DNA of 64,000 nucleotides from Pollutimonas nitritireducens (GTDB lineage Bacteria > Pseudomonadota > Gammaproteobacteria > Burkholderiales > Burkholderiaceae_B). The stretch's first letter is position 1, and each line of letters opens with the position of its first letter. A program made the position numbers and the translations under genes. The notes below the pieces were generated by a model. That model had not been told where the DNA came from. It ran no database searches and worked only from the letters and a program-made list of their open reading frames with translations. The stretch lies in assembly GCF_002849615.1 (NCBI RefSeq), contig NZ_PDNV01000006.1, positions 124,001 through 188,000 of the forward strand. Reading direction: 5' to 3'. Below are positions 49,364-57,877 of this stretch, one piece after another.

Positions 49364-50776
49364 TTGCAGCAACAGGTTCTGGCCGCAGCCCCCAAGCAGC
49401 ATAAGAAGGCCAAGACGCGCGTGCGCCTTGGCCTGTTCAGCCGTTCTTTCCTGTTGTTGGCGGGACTCATGCTGGTCAGCCTTGGAGCCTGGCTCCAGGT
49501 CTTCTTCAGCATGGAGGAAGGGCCGCGCGCGGCCCAGATGGCCCAACGTGTGACGACGGCCGTCAGTATCACGCGCTCTGCCCTGATCTATGCGCCACGC
49601 AGCGTAAGGCCAGCGCTGCTCCTTGACTTGGCAACGAAGGAGAGCCTGCGTGTGCAACCACGCGAAAGCACCGACGTCCACGAGCCATTGCCCAACTCCA
49701 ATTACTGGAACCACGTCGCGGGTAACATCAAGGAACGGCTGGGTCCAGAGACCCAGGTCATGTGGTCGGTCAACCAGACACCGGGTGTATGGGTCAGTTT
49801 CGAGATCAATACGGATCGGTACTGGCTGGTTTTCGACCGCGAACAACTCGGGCTTACAGCAGGCGCCGAATGGCTGGGATGGGGCGCGACGGCCCTAGTG
49901 CTGGCGCTGGTCGGAGCGGCGATCAGCGTACGCTTCGTGAATCGTCCTTTGGCTCAACTGGCCAAGGTCGCAAGGCAACTGGCTCGTGGCGAAACACCTT
50001 CGCCGCTGCCCGAAAAAGGGCCGGCTGAAATTCGCGACTTGAATATGGCATTCAACCGGATGGCGCGCGACATCCGCCAAACCGAGGCAGATCGCGAAAT
50101 AATGCTGGCGGGCATTTCACATGACCTGAGGACGCCACTGGCGCGTATGCGCCTTGAAATCGAGATGAGCGACGTCACCGACGAAGCACGCCAGGCCATC
50201 GACGAAGACCTCGGGCAAATTGACCACAGTATCGGTCAACTCATGGAATACGCTCGCCCGGCCGGCGTGGTGCCTGATCAAGGAATCGATGTATCCTCCG
50301 TGTTGCGCGATCTGTATGAACGCGAACGCAGCCACACTGAATCGCTGGGAGGCGCGCTGGCCGCATCGATCGAGCCGAACCTCTACGCCAAGATCAATGC
50401 CCACGACCTCAAGCGCATTATCAGCAATCTCATCGAAAATGCACGTCGCTACGGACGTACACCGTCTGACGGCCGCGCTCACATCGAACTGGTCGCAAGA
50501 CAGCAGGGCAACATACTTGCCATTGAAGTCAAAGACCAGGGTACCGGTATCGCCCCTACCGATATCCAACGTCTGTTGAGGCCATTCTCCCGCGGGGAGT
50601 CGGCGCGCACCGGAGTCAGCGGGGCTGGACTCGGTCTTGCCATCGTCGAGCGGCTTCTAGGACAGGTAGGCGGGCAACTGGAGTTGATCTCACATCCCAA
50701 AGGCGGGCTGGTTGCGCGCATCGAAATTCCTAAGGTTCGAGTCAGGAATTATCAGTTAGACACTGATACCCAATAG
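49364..50776 (+). CDS. envZ: EnvZ-family sensor histidine kinase (RisS-like)
   Basis: Membrane sensor kinase of 470 residues. Two helices (about 27-48 and 170-190) flank a periplasmic domain; HAMP follows at about 190-245; the phospho-acceptor His253 lies in AGISHDLRTPLARMR; the ATP-binding domain has NLIENARRYG, KDQGTGIAP and SGAGLGLAIVERL. The start is TTG at 49364, soon after the ompR stop, with only a weak ribosome binding site. It is the likely cognate kinase of the regulator upstream. In Bordetella the orthologous pair is RisA/RisS. Confidence 0.93.
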   Translation: MQQQVLAAAPKQHKKAKTRVRLGLFSRSFLLLAGLMLVSLGAWLQVFFSMEEGPRAAQMAQRVTTAVSITRSALIYAPRSVRPALLLDLATKESLRVQPRESTDVHEPLPNSNYWNHVAGNIKERLGPETQVMWSVNQTPGVWVSFEINTDRYWLVFDREQLGLTAGAEWLGWGATALVLALVGAAISVRFVNRPLAQLAKVARQLARGETPSPLPEKGPAEIRDLNMAFNRMARDIRQTEADREIMLAGISHDLRTPLARMRLEIEMSDVTDEARQAIDEDLGQIDHSIGQLMEYARPAGVVPDQGIDVSSVLRDLYERERSHTESLGGALAASIEPNLYAKINAHDLKRIISNLIENARRYGRTPSDGRAHIELVARQQGNILAIEVKDQGTGIAPTDIQRLLRPFSRGESARTGVSGAGLGLAIVERLLGQVGGQLELISHPKGGLVARIEIPKVRVRNYQLDTDTQ

Positions 50777-50811
50777 CGTAGAATTTCAATGATCGGACGT
50801 ATCGTGTACGT
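50757..50811 (+). promoter_or_regulatory. candidate ahpC promoter with dyad
   Basis: TAGACA (50757-50762) and TAGAAT (50779-50784) are 16 bases apart, overlapping the end of envZ, with a start near 50791. Immediately downstream ACGTA (50797-50801) mirrors TACGT (50807-50811), a short dyad of unknown role. I could not recognise an OxyR site. Confidence 0.45.
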
Positions 50812-50847
50812 TCAACATCATCCACTTACTTACTATCAGGAGCTCAC

Positions 50848-51396
50848 ATGAAAACAGTAGGCGATAAACTCGAACCCTTCAAAGTCGCGGGCGTCAAGCC
50901 GGGCTTCAATATGCACGAAGAGAACGGCGTCTCCGCGTTCGAAGAAATCACCGAAAGTTCATTTCCGGGCAAGTGGAAAATCATCTATTTCTATCCCAAG
51001 GATTTCACCTTTGTGTGTCCCACTGAAATCGTGGGCTTCAATGCGCTTGTCCAAGACTTCGAAGATCGCGACGCCATCCTGATGGGGGGATCGGTCGATA
51101 ACGAATTCGTCAAGCTGGCATGGCGACGTGAACACCCCGACCTGAGCAAGCTGGGCCACTATCAGTTTGGCGATACCACAGGGGCACTGGTCGATCAGCT
51201 TGGCATCCGTGAAAAAAATGAAGGCGTCGCCCTGCGTGCCACATTCATCGTCGATCCCGACAACATCATCCAGCACGTTTCGGTGAATAACTTGAATGTG
51301 GGCCGCAATCCGGAAGAAATCCTGCGCCTGCTCGACGGCCTGCAAACTGACGAGCTTTGCCCGTGCAACCGGGCGCTCGGCGGCGATACACTCTGA
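50848..51396 (+). CDS. ahpC: alkyl hydroperoxide reductase AhpC
   Basis: Peroxiredoxin of 182 residues that reduces hydrogen peroxide and organic peroxides. The peroxidatic Cys57 lies in DFTFVCPTEI. The C-terminus has Cys171 and Cys173 in LCPCNRALGG, the two-Cys tail of the mycobacterial AhpC branch, which is recharged by AhpD rather than AhpF. AGGAG precedes the ATG. It is followed by ahpD, which starts five bases after its stop. Confidence 0.97.
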   Translation: MKTVGDKLEPFKVAGVKPGFNMHEENGVSAFEEITESSFPGKWKIIYFYPKDFTFVCPTEIVGFNALVQDFEDRDAILMGGSVDNEFVKLAWRREHPDLSKLGHYQFGDTTGALVDQLGIREKNEGVALRATFIVDPDNIIQHVSVNNLNVGRNPEEILRLLDGLQTDELCPCNRALGGDTL

Positions 51397-51401
51397 TCCC
51401 C

Positions 51402-51917
51402 ATGGAATTCCTGTCGACCATCAAGGCCATGATCCCGGATTGGGCCAAGGACATACGCCTCAACCTTGACGCCACCATCGCCCGTTCCTCGCTCAAGGCG
51501 GATGACGCGACAGGAGTCGCCCTGGCGGCTGCCTACGCGGCTCGCAGCAATACCTTGCTGCAAGCGTTCAAAAGCGGTCTATCAGAGGCGGACGCCACCG
51601 GCGTACTGACAGCAGCCGCCCTCATGGGGATGAACAATACCTACTACCCTTATGTGGAAATGTCGGGTGATGAGCGGCTCAAGACGCTGCCTGCTCAATT
51701 GCGCATGAATGCATACGCCACCCACGGAGGAATAGATCAGGCCCGATTCGAACTCTTCGCCCTGGCGGCGTCCATCGTGGGGAAATGCCACTTCTGCGTC
51801 AATTCGCACTATGCCAATCTGAAGAAGGCCGGATACACGGCCGAACAGCTGCGCGATGTAGGGCGTATTGCATCAGTGGTAAACGCGGCAGCGCTGGTAA
51901 TTACCGCTGAGGCATAA
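51402..51917 (+). CDS. ahpD: alkylhydroperoxidase AhpD
   Basis: Thiol reductase partner of AhpC, 171 residues. The redox motif Cys129-x-x-Cys132 with His136 (KCHFCVNSH) and the proton-relay Glu117 in RFELFA are all present, matching mycobacterial AhpD almost position for position. It starts at ATG 51402 just after ahpC. In mycobacteria AhpD is reduced by a lipoyl-dependent electron source; whether the same holds here is inference. Confidence 0.96.
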   Translation: MEFLSTIKAMIPDWAKDIRLNLDATIARSSLKADDATGVALAAAYAARSNTLLQAFKSGLSEADATGVLTAAALMGMNNTYYPYVEMSGDERLKTLPAQLRMNAYATHGGIDQARFELFALAASIVGKCHFCVNSHYANLKKAGYTAEQLRDVGRIASVVNAAALVITAEA

Positions 51918-51947
51918 TAAAAAGGCGGTCACCCTGCGTAGCGGCAA

Positions 51948-52433
51948 TCAGATGCTGGCCAATAACGCTACGGCCGTGGCCGCTATGCCTTCCTTGCGGC
52001 CCAGATAGCCAAGGCTTTCATTAGTCTTGGCTTTTATATTGACATCGTCTATCGACACAGCAAGGTCTGCGGCGATATTGGACACCATAATTGGAGCATG
52101 CGGACCGATCTTAGGCGCTTGCGCGTGCACCGTCGCATCTATGTTTACAACAGCCCACCCCTTTTCCCTTACCTTGTCCATGGCTGCGCGCAACAGAACC
52201 CTGCTGTCCGCGCCCTTGTAGGTCGGGTCGGTGTCGGGAAAATGCCGACCGATGTCACCCAGGCCGGCGGCCCCAAGGATGGCATCCGTAACAGCGTGCA
52301 GAAGCACGTCGGCGTCAGAGTGGCCCAGCAAACCATGGGTATGCGGGATCGTGACACCCCCGATAATCAAGGGGCGACCCTCTACCAGGGCATGTACATC
52401 GAAGCCCTGTCCGACGCGTACGGGAAAATTCAT
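51948..52433 (-). CDS. ispF: 2-C-methyl-D-erythritol 2,4-cyclodiphosphate synthase
   Basis: Enzyme of the MEP isoprenoid pathway. The 161-residue protein has the metal site GQGFDVHAL (Asp and His) and the conserved [21 protein letters not shown]. It usually forms a homotrimer. It is transcribed with ispD, 40 bases away, and the trio IspD-IspF is complete here. It converges with ahpD across 30 bases. Confidence 0.98.
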   Translation of the reverse strand: MNFPVRVGQGFDVHALVEGRPLIIGGVTIPHTHGLLGHSDADVLLHAVTDAILGAAGLGDIGRHFPDTDPTYKGADSRVLLRAAMDKVREKGWAVVNIDATVHAQAPKIGPHAPIMVSNIAADLAVSIDDVNIKAKTNESLGYLGRKEGIAATAVALLASI

Positions 52434-52473
52434 ATGTGCTCCATAAAGCGCTTGATTTTGCGGGATTCAGTAC

Positions 52474-53268
52474 TTACAACCATTTTTCCATCAATTCGAA
52501 ATCTTCCGGCCAGGTTACCTTGAAATTACGCGACGACCCAGGAATCAAACACGGAGCACTCCCAGCCATTTCCATGGCTGAGGCTTCGTCGGTGATTTCA
52601 CTACCGGCAAGGTCGACCCGTTGCAGCGCATTCAGCAAATGCAAGGCGGGAAACATTTGAGGAGTCTGGGCCAGCCATAAGCCATCGCGCTCCAGGGTCC
52701 GTTCCACAGTCGCCAAGGTACTGCCCGTTGCGGACGCCCGCCCACCACGGAGCTTGATCAGCGGGCACGCCTGCTTCACCGTATCGCCCACCGGCAGAGC
52801 AAGCAGGCCGCCCGTATTCAACTGAAGACAGCTATCAATAAGACGGGCCAAGGCATCGGCCGGCAGACCGGGACGGGCAGCATCATGAACCAATACCCAG
52901 TCATCGACGCCCATACTTGCGTCCCGCATTGCAGCCAACACGGTTTGTGCGCGACTGGGGCCACCGCAGCGCCGCCAGACAGTCCGTTCGAGTCCCAGCA
53001 ATGCCTGCTCCACCCAAATGTCGTGTGGGGCTACCGCCACCCTCACCTGTGCTATGCGCGCGTCGGCCAGCAATGCCTTCACCGCCCAACGCAACATGGG
53101 CTCGCCGTTCAATAGCCGGTACTGTTTGGGCAGAGCCGCTGCGCTCAATCCCATGGCGGGTCCGCCCTCTTGGCTGCCGGGACCATATTGGGAGGGTGCC
53201 GCGCCTGCGGACTGGGCGCGCGTGCCGATGCCCGCCGCCGGGACAATTGCAATCAGTTTCTTATACAT
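52474..53268 (-). CDS. ispD: IspD cytidylyltransferase with nucleotide-loop insertion
   Basis: Transfers CMP to 2-C-methyl-D-erythritol 4-phosphate in the MEP pathway. VPAAGIGTR (residues 9-17) and LPKQYRLL (from 46) make the CTP site. Between them lies about 29 residues, whereas E. coli has about 6, so roughly 23 residues are inserted, rich in Gly, Ala, Ser and Gln. The rest (HDAARPG, GDTVKQ, TPQMF) is canonical, and length is 264 versus about 236. ispD starts 17 bases from the divergent mfd start; no ribosome binding site is visible. Confidence 0.93.
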   Translation of the reverse strand: MYKKLIAIVPAAGIGTRAQSAGAAPSQYGPGSQEGGPAMGLSAAALPKQYRLLNGEPMLRWAVKALLADARIAQVRVAVAPHDIWVEQALLGLERTVWRRCGGPSRAQTVLAAMRDASMGVDDWVLVHDAARPGLPADALARLIDSCLQLNTGGLLALPVGDTVKQACPLIKLRGGRASATGSTLATVERTLERDGLWLAQTPQMFPALHLLNALQRVDLAGSEITDEASAMEMAGSAPCLIPGSSRNFKVTWPEDFELMEKWL

Positions 53269-53285
53269 AGGAAAGGCATTTTATA

Positions 53286-56200
53286 ATGACTATCTACATG
53301 AATATAGAAATAACCCCTCCCCCGTCGCTTCCCTCCACTAAATCCGTGCTCGCCGGCTTGAAGCCGGGGCAGCGGAATGCACAACCCATCCCGCCGGGTT
53401 CAGGCGACGCATGGATGCTTGCCGACCTGGCACGTGCATCCCGACACACGCTGGTCGTGTTATGCGCCGAGCCGTTGGCCGCCCAACGACTGGCCGAGGA
53501 GATCCTGCTGTTCGCGCCAGAATTGCGCTTGCGGCAACTTCCCGATTGGGAAACCCTGCCCTATGATAGTTTTTCTCCGCACCAGGATTTGATCTCAGAG
53601 CGCTTGCGCACATTGCATGCTCTGATGCAGGAAAGCGTCGATATCCTTACGGTTCCGGTCACGACTGCCCTATACCGTCTTGCGCCACCCGAGTTCCTTG
53701 CTGCCTATACCTTCTCCTTCAAGCAAGGAGACGCACTTGACGAAGACGGACTGCGCCGCCAGTTGACCCTGGCCAACTACACCCATGTCACCCAGGTGAC
53801 AGCGCCCGGCGAGTTCTGCATACGCGGCGGCCTGATCGACCTGTTCCCCATGGGATCAGTCCTGCCCTACCGCCTCGATCTGTTCGACAACGAAATTGAA
53901 TCAATTCGAAGCTTCGATATCGACACCCAGCGCAGCCTGTATCCCGTCAAGGAAGTCCAATTGCTGCCGGGCCGCGAGTTTCCGATGGACGAAACCGCGC
54001 GCAACCAGTTTCGTGCACGCTTTCGGGAAATCTTCGAGGGCGATCCGTCCCGTGCCCTCCCCTACAAAGACATTGGCAATGGCATTGCATTTGCGGGCAT
54101 CGAATACTACCTGCCGCTGTTTTTTACCCATACGGCCACACTGTTCGATTATCTGCCCGCCCAGTCGCTGACGGTGACGCTGGGTGATATCAACCAGGCT
54201 GTGCAACGATTCGGGCACGACACACAAGGCCGGTATCAATTCCTGAAATCCGATCGCGAACGACCCGTCTTGCCACCCGAACAACTCTTTCTCAGCGAAG
54301 AAGAGCTATTCACGCACCTGAAGGCGTTTGCCAGGCTGGCCTTGGGCGAAGACGGACTGCATCCCGATTTCCAGCCGGCCCCCACCGCCGCCATCGTACG
54401 GCGCGCCGAAGATCCCGTCGCAAGCCTGCGTGCTTTGCTGGATCGGAATCACGGCCGCATCGCCTTGTGCGCGGACTCCGCCGGACGACGTGAGACGCTA
54501 CTGCAAATGCTCGAGGAATTCGGAATAAAGCCGGACTTCGCGAGCGAAACGCTGCAGGACTTCCTGGCGTCGGAAAGCCGTTTTGCGTTGGTGATCGCAC
54601 CCGTCTCCAGCGGCTTTGTGCTGGTCGATCAGGTGCTCACGCTGCTCACCGAAAACGATCTCTATCCAAGCCAGGCCCGCCCTACTCGACGCGGTAAGCG
54701 CGCGCAGGAACACGCGAGCGACGTGGAAGCAATGGTGCGCGACCTATCGGAGTTGCGCGAAGGCGATCCCGTCGTGCATGCTCAACATGGCATTGGTCGC
54801 TACTGCGGGCTGATCGAAATGGATCTCGGTGAAGGACTGATGGAACTCCTGCACCTGGCGTATGCCAACGGCAGCACGTTGTATGTACCAGTAGCACAAC
54901 TGCACGTCATCGCCCGCTACAGCGGCTCCGACCCCGATCATGCGCCACTGCATCAATTGGGCTCCGGCCAGTGGGACAAAGCGCGGCGCAAAGCCGCCAA
55001 ACAGGTGCGCGACGCCGCTGCCGAACTGCTGGCGCTGTATGCCCAGCGCGCGGCCCGCGAAGGATATCGTTTCAAGCTTCCAGTCAATGACTACCACGCG
55101 TTCGCGGAAGGCTTCGGCTTCGAGGAAACCCCGGACCAGGCAGCCGCCATCGAAGCTGTCATCGGCGACATGACGTCGGGTCGCCCCATGGACCGACTGG
55201 TGTGCGGTGACGTTGGTTTTGGCAAGACCGAAGTGGCGCTTCGTGCGGCGTTCCTGGCGGTGCTCAACGGCAAGCAAGTCGCACTGTTGTGCCCGACCAC
55301 TCTACTGGCTGAACAGCACGCACAGACCTTTTCCGATCGCTTTGCCGACTGGCCCGTGAAGATCGTGGAGCTGTCGCGCTTCCGGTCCGGTAAGGAAGTA
55401 GCGGCCGCCATCCAGGGACTCAACGATGGCCGCGTCGATATCGTGATCGGTACCCACAAGATTTTGTCGAAAGACGTCGTGTTCAAACGCCTCGGTCTGG
55501 TCATCATCGACGAGGAGCATCGATTCGGTGTCCGCCAGAAAGAAGCGCTGAAAACTTTGCGTGCGGAAGTCGATGTGCTGACCCTTACCGCAACGCCCAT
55601 TCCGCGCACGCTGGGTATGTCACTGGAAGGCATACGCGACTTCTCCGTGATCGCGACCGCACCCCAGAAACGGCTCGCCATCAAGACCTTCGTACGACGG
55701 GAAGACAAAAGCACAATACGCGAAGCCCTGCTGCGCGAACTCAAACGCGGCGGCCAGATATACTTCCTTCATAACGAGGTCGACACCATCCAGAACCGAC
55801 GGGCCAGCCTGGAAGAACTGGTGCCTGAAGCGCGTATTGCGGTTGCCCACGGACAGATGGCGGAACGCGAACTCGAAGAAGTCATGAAGGGCTTCTACCA
55901 GCAGCGTTATAACGTATTGCTTTGCACGACCATCATCGAGACAGGTATAGACGTGCCAACCGCCAATACCATCGTCATACATCGCGCCGACAGATTGGGG
56001 CTTGCTCAACTGCACCAGTTGCGGGGGCGCGTGGGCCGCTCACATCATCAGGCTTATGCCTATTTGATGACGCCCGGCGAAGATGCCATCACGTCAAACG
56101 CCAAAAAGCGCCTGGAGGCCATACAAGCCATGGAAGAGCTGGGCGCCGGCTTTTTCCTGGCCATGCACGATCTTGAAATACGAGGGACCGGCGAAGTGCT

Positions 56201-56756
56201 GGGCGAATCGCAGTCGGGAAACATCCAGGAAATTGGCTTCTCCATGTATTCCGATATGCTGAACGCGGCCGTCCGGGCACTTAAGTCAGGCGAAGAGCCT
56301 GACCTGGATTCGCCTTTTGCCTCGCTTTGCGAAGTGAACTTGCACGCCTCCGCCCTGCTTCCCTCGGACTTTTGTCCGGACGTGCATGCACGATTGGGGT
56401 TCTACAAAAAACTGTCGCATGCCAAGCATGAAGATGATCTGATCATGATTCAGGAGGAACTGATAGATCGCTACGGCAAGCTGCCCGAGGCCGCGCAGAC
56501 CTTGCTTGCCACCCATCGATTGCGCCTCCATGCCGAACCTCTGGGCATTATCAAGATCGATGCCAGCGATACCCAGGCCATGATCCAGTTCTCCGCCAAG
56601 CCGAATATCGAACCGATGCGCATCATCGAGCTCATACAGAAGCAGCGCGATGTGCGCCTTGCGGGACAAGACAAGTTGAAGATTGAAATCAAGCAAGGCC
56701 AGCTGGTCAGTGCCCGCATTGAAACAATACGCAAAGTGCTGCGATCCCTGGCTTAG
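53286..56756 (+). CDS. mfd: transcription-repair coupling factor Mfd
   Basis: Large translocase (1156 residues) that removes RNA polymerase stalled at DNA lesions and recruits UvrA. Domains in order: UvrB-like N-terminal region (about 35-340), the RNA polymerase-interaction domain (GDPVVHAQHGIGRYCGL), the RecG-like helicase with Walker A GDVGFGKTE, motif DEEHRFG, and the TRCF C-terminal domain near 1000-1110. Length is close to the E. coli enzyme (1148). AGGAAAGG lies nine bases ahead of the ATG at 53286, supporting that start. It is divergent from ispD and converges with serB. Confidence 0.97.
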   Translation: MTIYMNIEITPPPSLPSTKSVLAGLKPGQRNAQPIPPGSGDAWMLADLARASRHTLVVLCAEPLAAQRLAEEILLFAPELRLRQLPDWETLPYDSFSPHQDLISERLRTLHALMQESVDILTVPVTTALYRLAPPEFLAAYTFSFKQGDALDEDGLRRQLTLANYTHVTQVTAPGEFCIRGGLIDLFPMGSVLPYRLDLFDNEIESIRSFDIDTQRSLYPVKEVQLLPGREFPMDETARNQFRARFREIFEGDPSRALPYKDIGNGIAFAGIEYYLPLFFTHTATLFDYLPAQSLTVTLGDINQAVQRFGHDTQGRYQFLKSDRERPVLPPEQLFLSEEELFTHLKAFARLALGEDGLHPDFQPAPTAAIVRRAEDPVASLRALLDRNHGRIALCADSAGRRETLLQMLEEFGIKPDFASETLQDFLASESRFALVIAPVSSGFVLVDQVLTLLTENDLYPSQARPTRRGKRAQEHASDVEAMVRDLSELREGDPVVHAQHGIGRYCGLIEMDLGEGLMELLHLAYANGSTLYVPVAQLHVIARYSGSDPDHAPLHQLGSGQWDKARRKAAKQVRDAAAELLALYAQRAAREGYRFKLPVNDYHAFAEGFGFEETPDQAAAIEAVIGDMTSGRPMDRLVCGDVGFGKTEVALRAAFLAVLNGKQVALLCPTTLLAEQHAQTFSDRFADWPVKIVELSRFRSGKEVAAAIQGLNDGRVDIVIGTHKILSKDVVFKRLGLVIIDEEHRFGVRQKEALKTLRAEVDVLTLTATPIPRTLGMSLEGIRDFSVIATAPQKRLAIKTFVRREDKSTIREALLRELKRGGQIYFLHNEVDTIQNRRASLEELVPEARIAVAHGQMAERELEEVMKGFYQQRYNVLLCTTIIETGIDVPTANTIVIHRADRLGLAQLHQLRGRVGRSHHQAYAYLMTPGEDAITSNAKKRLEAIQAMEELGAGFFLAMHDLEIRGTGEVLGESQSGNIQEIGFSMYSDMLNAAVRALKSGEEPDLDSPFASLCEVNLHASALLPSDFCPDVHARLGFYKKLSHAKHEDDLIMIQEELIDRYGKLPEAAQTLLATHRLRLHAEPLGIIKIDASDTQAMIQFSAKPNIEPMRIIELIQKQRDVRLAGQDKLKIEIKQGQLVSARIETIRKVLRSLA

Positions 56757-56820
56757 CATCCGGGAAAAGCGCAGCGCGACAGGTCGGGTTACGCGATCCG
56801 ACGCTTCAGAGCAGTGCTTG

Positions 56821-57672
56821 TCAATGGCTCAGGCGGAACCAGTTCAATATTGCGTCAAGGGGGCTTACGTTCAACGCATAGTTGGCTTGCCGCCGCACCA
56901 CTGGCTTGGCGCGATACGCCACCGAGTACTGCGCCAACGCCAGCATTTTCAGGTCGTTGGCACCATCGCCCACGGCAATGATCTGTTCCGGGGCGGCCCC
57001 CAATTCGTCGGCCAGCCGTTTCAAGTGATCCGCCTTACCCTGTGCGTCCACAATAGTACCCACGACTTTACCGGTAAGCTTTCCCTCGTTCGTATCAAGA
57101 AGGTTGGCGTGGCAGGCATCGAGCGAAAGACGCGCTTTCAGACGCTCGGTAAAAAACGTAAAACCACCCGAAACCAAAAGCGACTTCAGCCCTGTCTTCC
57201 TGGCTGTGGAAATCAGTTTCTCGGCACCGGGGTTAAGGCGAAGGCGCTGTTCGTATACCTGTTCCAGCGCGCTCACTGGGACCCCTTCCAGCAAAGCCAC
57301 ACGCCGCTTCAGGCTTTCGGAAAAATCGGTGATCTCGCCGCGCATGACGGCTTCGGTGATCGCGGCCACTTCAGCCTTGCGACCGACCATATCGGCGATC
57401 TCGTCGATGCACTCGATATTCACTAGTGTGGAGTCCATATCCATGGCCAATATCCGACAATCGCGCAATCGCGCGATTTGCTCGAAAAACGCATAATCGA
57501 TGCCGAATTCAGCGCAACATTCTTCGATCGCGACACGTTCGCCTTTGTCGACATCAAGTAGGCGTACGGCCGTGCTGCCCAATTCCTGTACCCCGCCGGC
57601 GCTGGCGATGGCCGCTATTTTCTCGATATTGGCGGCAACAAGGTTGGGAGCTTGCAGGATAAGGTGAGTCAT
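56821..57672 (-). CDS. serB: phosphoserine phosphatase SerB
   Basis: Final step of serine synthesis, hydrolysing phosphoserine. HAD motif DMDST (Asp78 and Asp80 of 283 residues), SGGFTFF as motif II and VGDGANDL as the metal-binding motif are all present. The N-terminal 65 residues are the small regulatory region typical of proteobacterial SerB. I use ATG 57672 (MTHLILQAP); an ATG at 57708 adds twelve residues of no family character. The gene is divergent from the mechanosensitive channel. Confidence 0.95.
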   Translation of the reverse strand: MTHLILQAPNLVAANIEKIAAIASAGGVQELGSTAVRLLDVDKGERVAIEECCAEFGIDYAFFEQIARLRDCRILAMDMDSTLVNIECIDEIADMVGRKAEVAAITEAVMRGEITDFSESLKRRVALLEGVPVSALEQVYEQRLRLNPGAEKLISTARKTGLKSLLVSGGFTFFTERLKARLSLDACHANLLDTNEGKLTGKVVGTIVDAQGKADHLKRLADELGAAPEQIIAVGDGANDLKMLALAQYSVAYRAKPVVRRQANYALNVSPLDAILNWFRLSH

Positions 57673-57789
57673 AGTGAATAAGTCATAAAAAACGCCGCGA
57701 TATTGCACCGGTAAACCGGCTGTAGCATCATGAAGATGAAAATGTTGCGAGCCATTTTAACTGCTTACCAATCAAGCCTGGTTTGGGCA

Positions 57790-57833
57790 GGAAACGGCGT
57801 TACTATTAACGCCGTTTCCCGGCTCTCGCCGGG
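57790..57833 (+). repeat. two consecutive hairpins upstream of the MscS-type gene
   Basis: GGAAACGGCGTTA at 57790-57802 pairs with TAACGCCGTTTCC at 57807-57819 around a CTAT loop, a 13-bp stem. CCCGGC at 57818-57823 pairs with GCCGGG at 57828-57833, sharing two bases with the first. They end 44 bases before the chosen ATG. They could act as a leader structure; a terminator is unlikely, since no T-run follows. Confidence 0.6.
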
Positions 57834-57877
57834 TTGTGTACAGGACAAAGCCTTCCTGTTCTCCTTCGACAAAGTCA

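Noticed and set aside
50777-50847. OxyR-type site upstream of ahpC
   Set aside because: ATAG occurs once but the following spaced elements do not fit the OxyR pattern.
53282-53287. TATAAT just at the mfd start
   Set aside because: It overlaps the ATG, so it cannot promote mfd as annotated, and the -35 position is poor; chance match.
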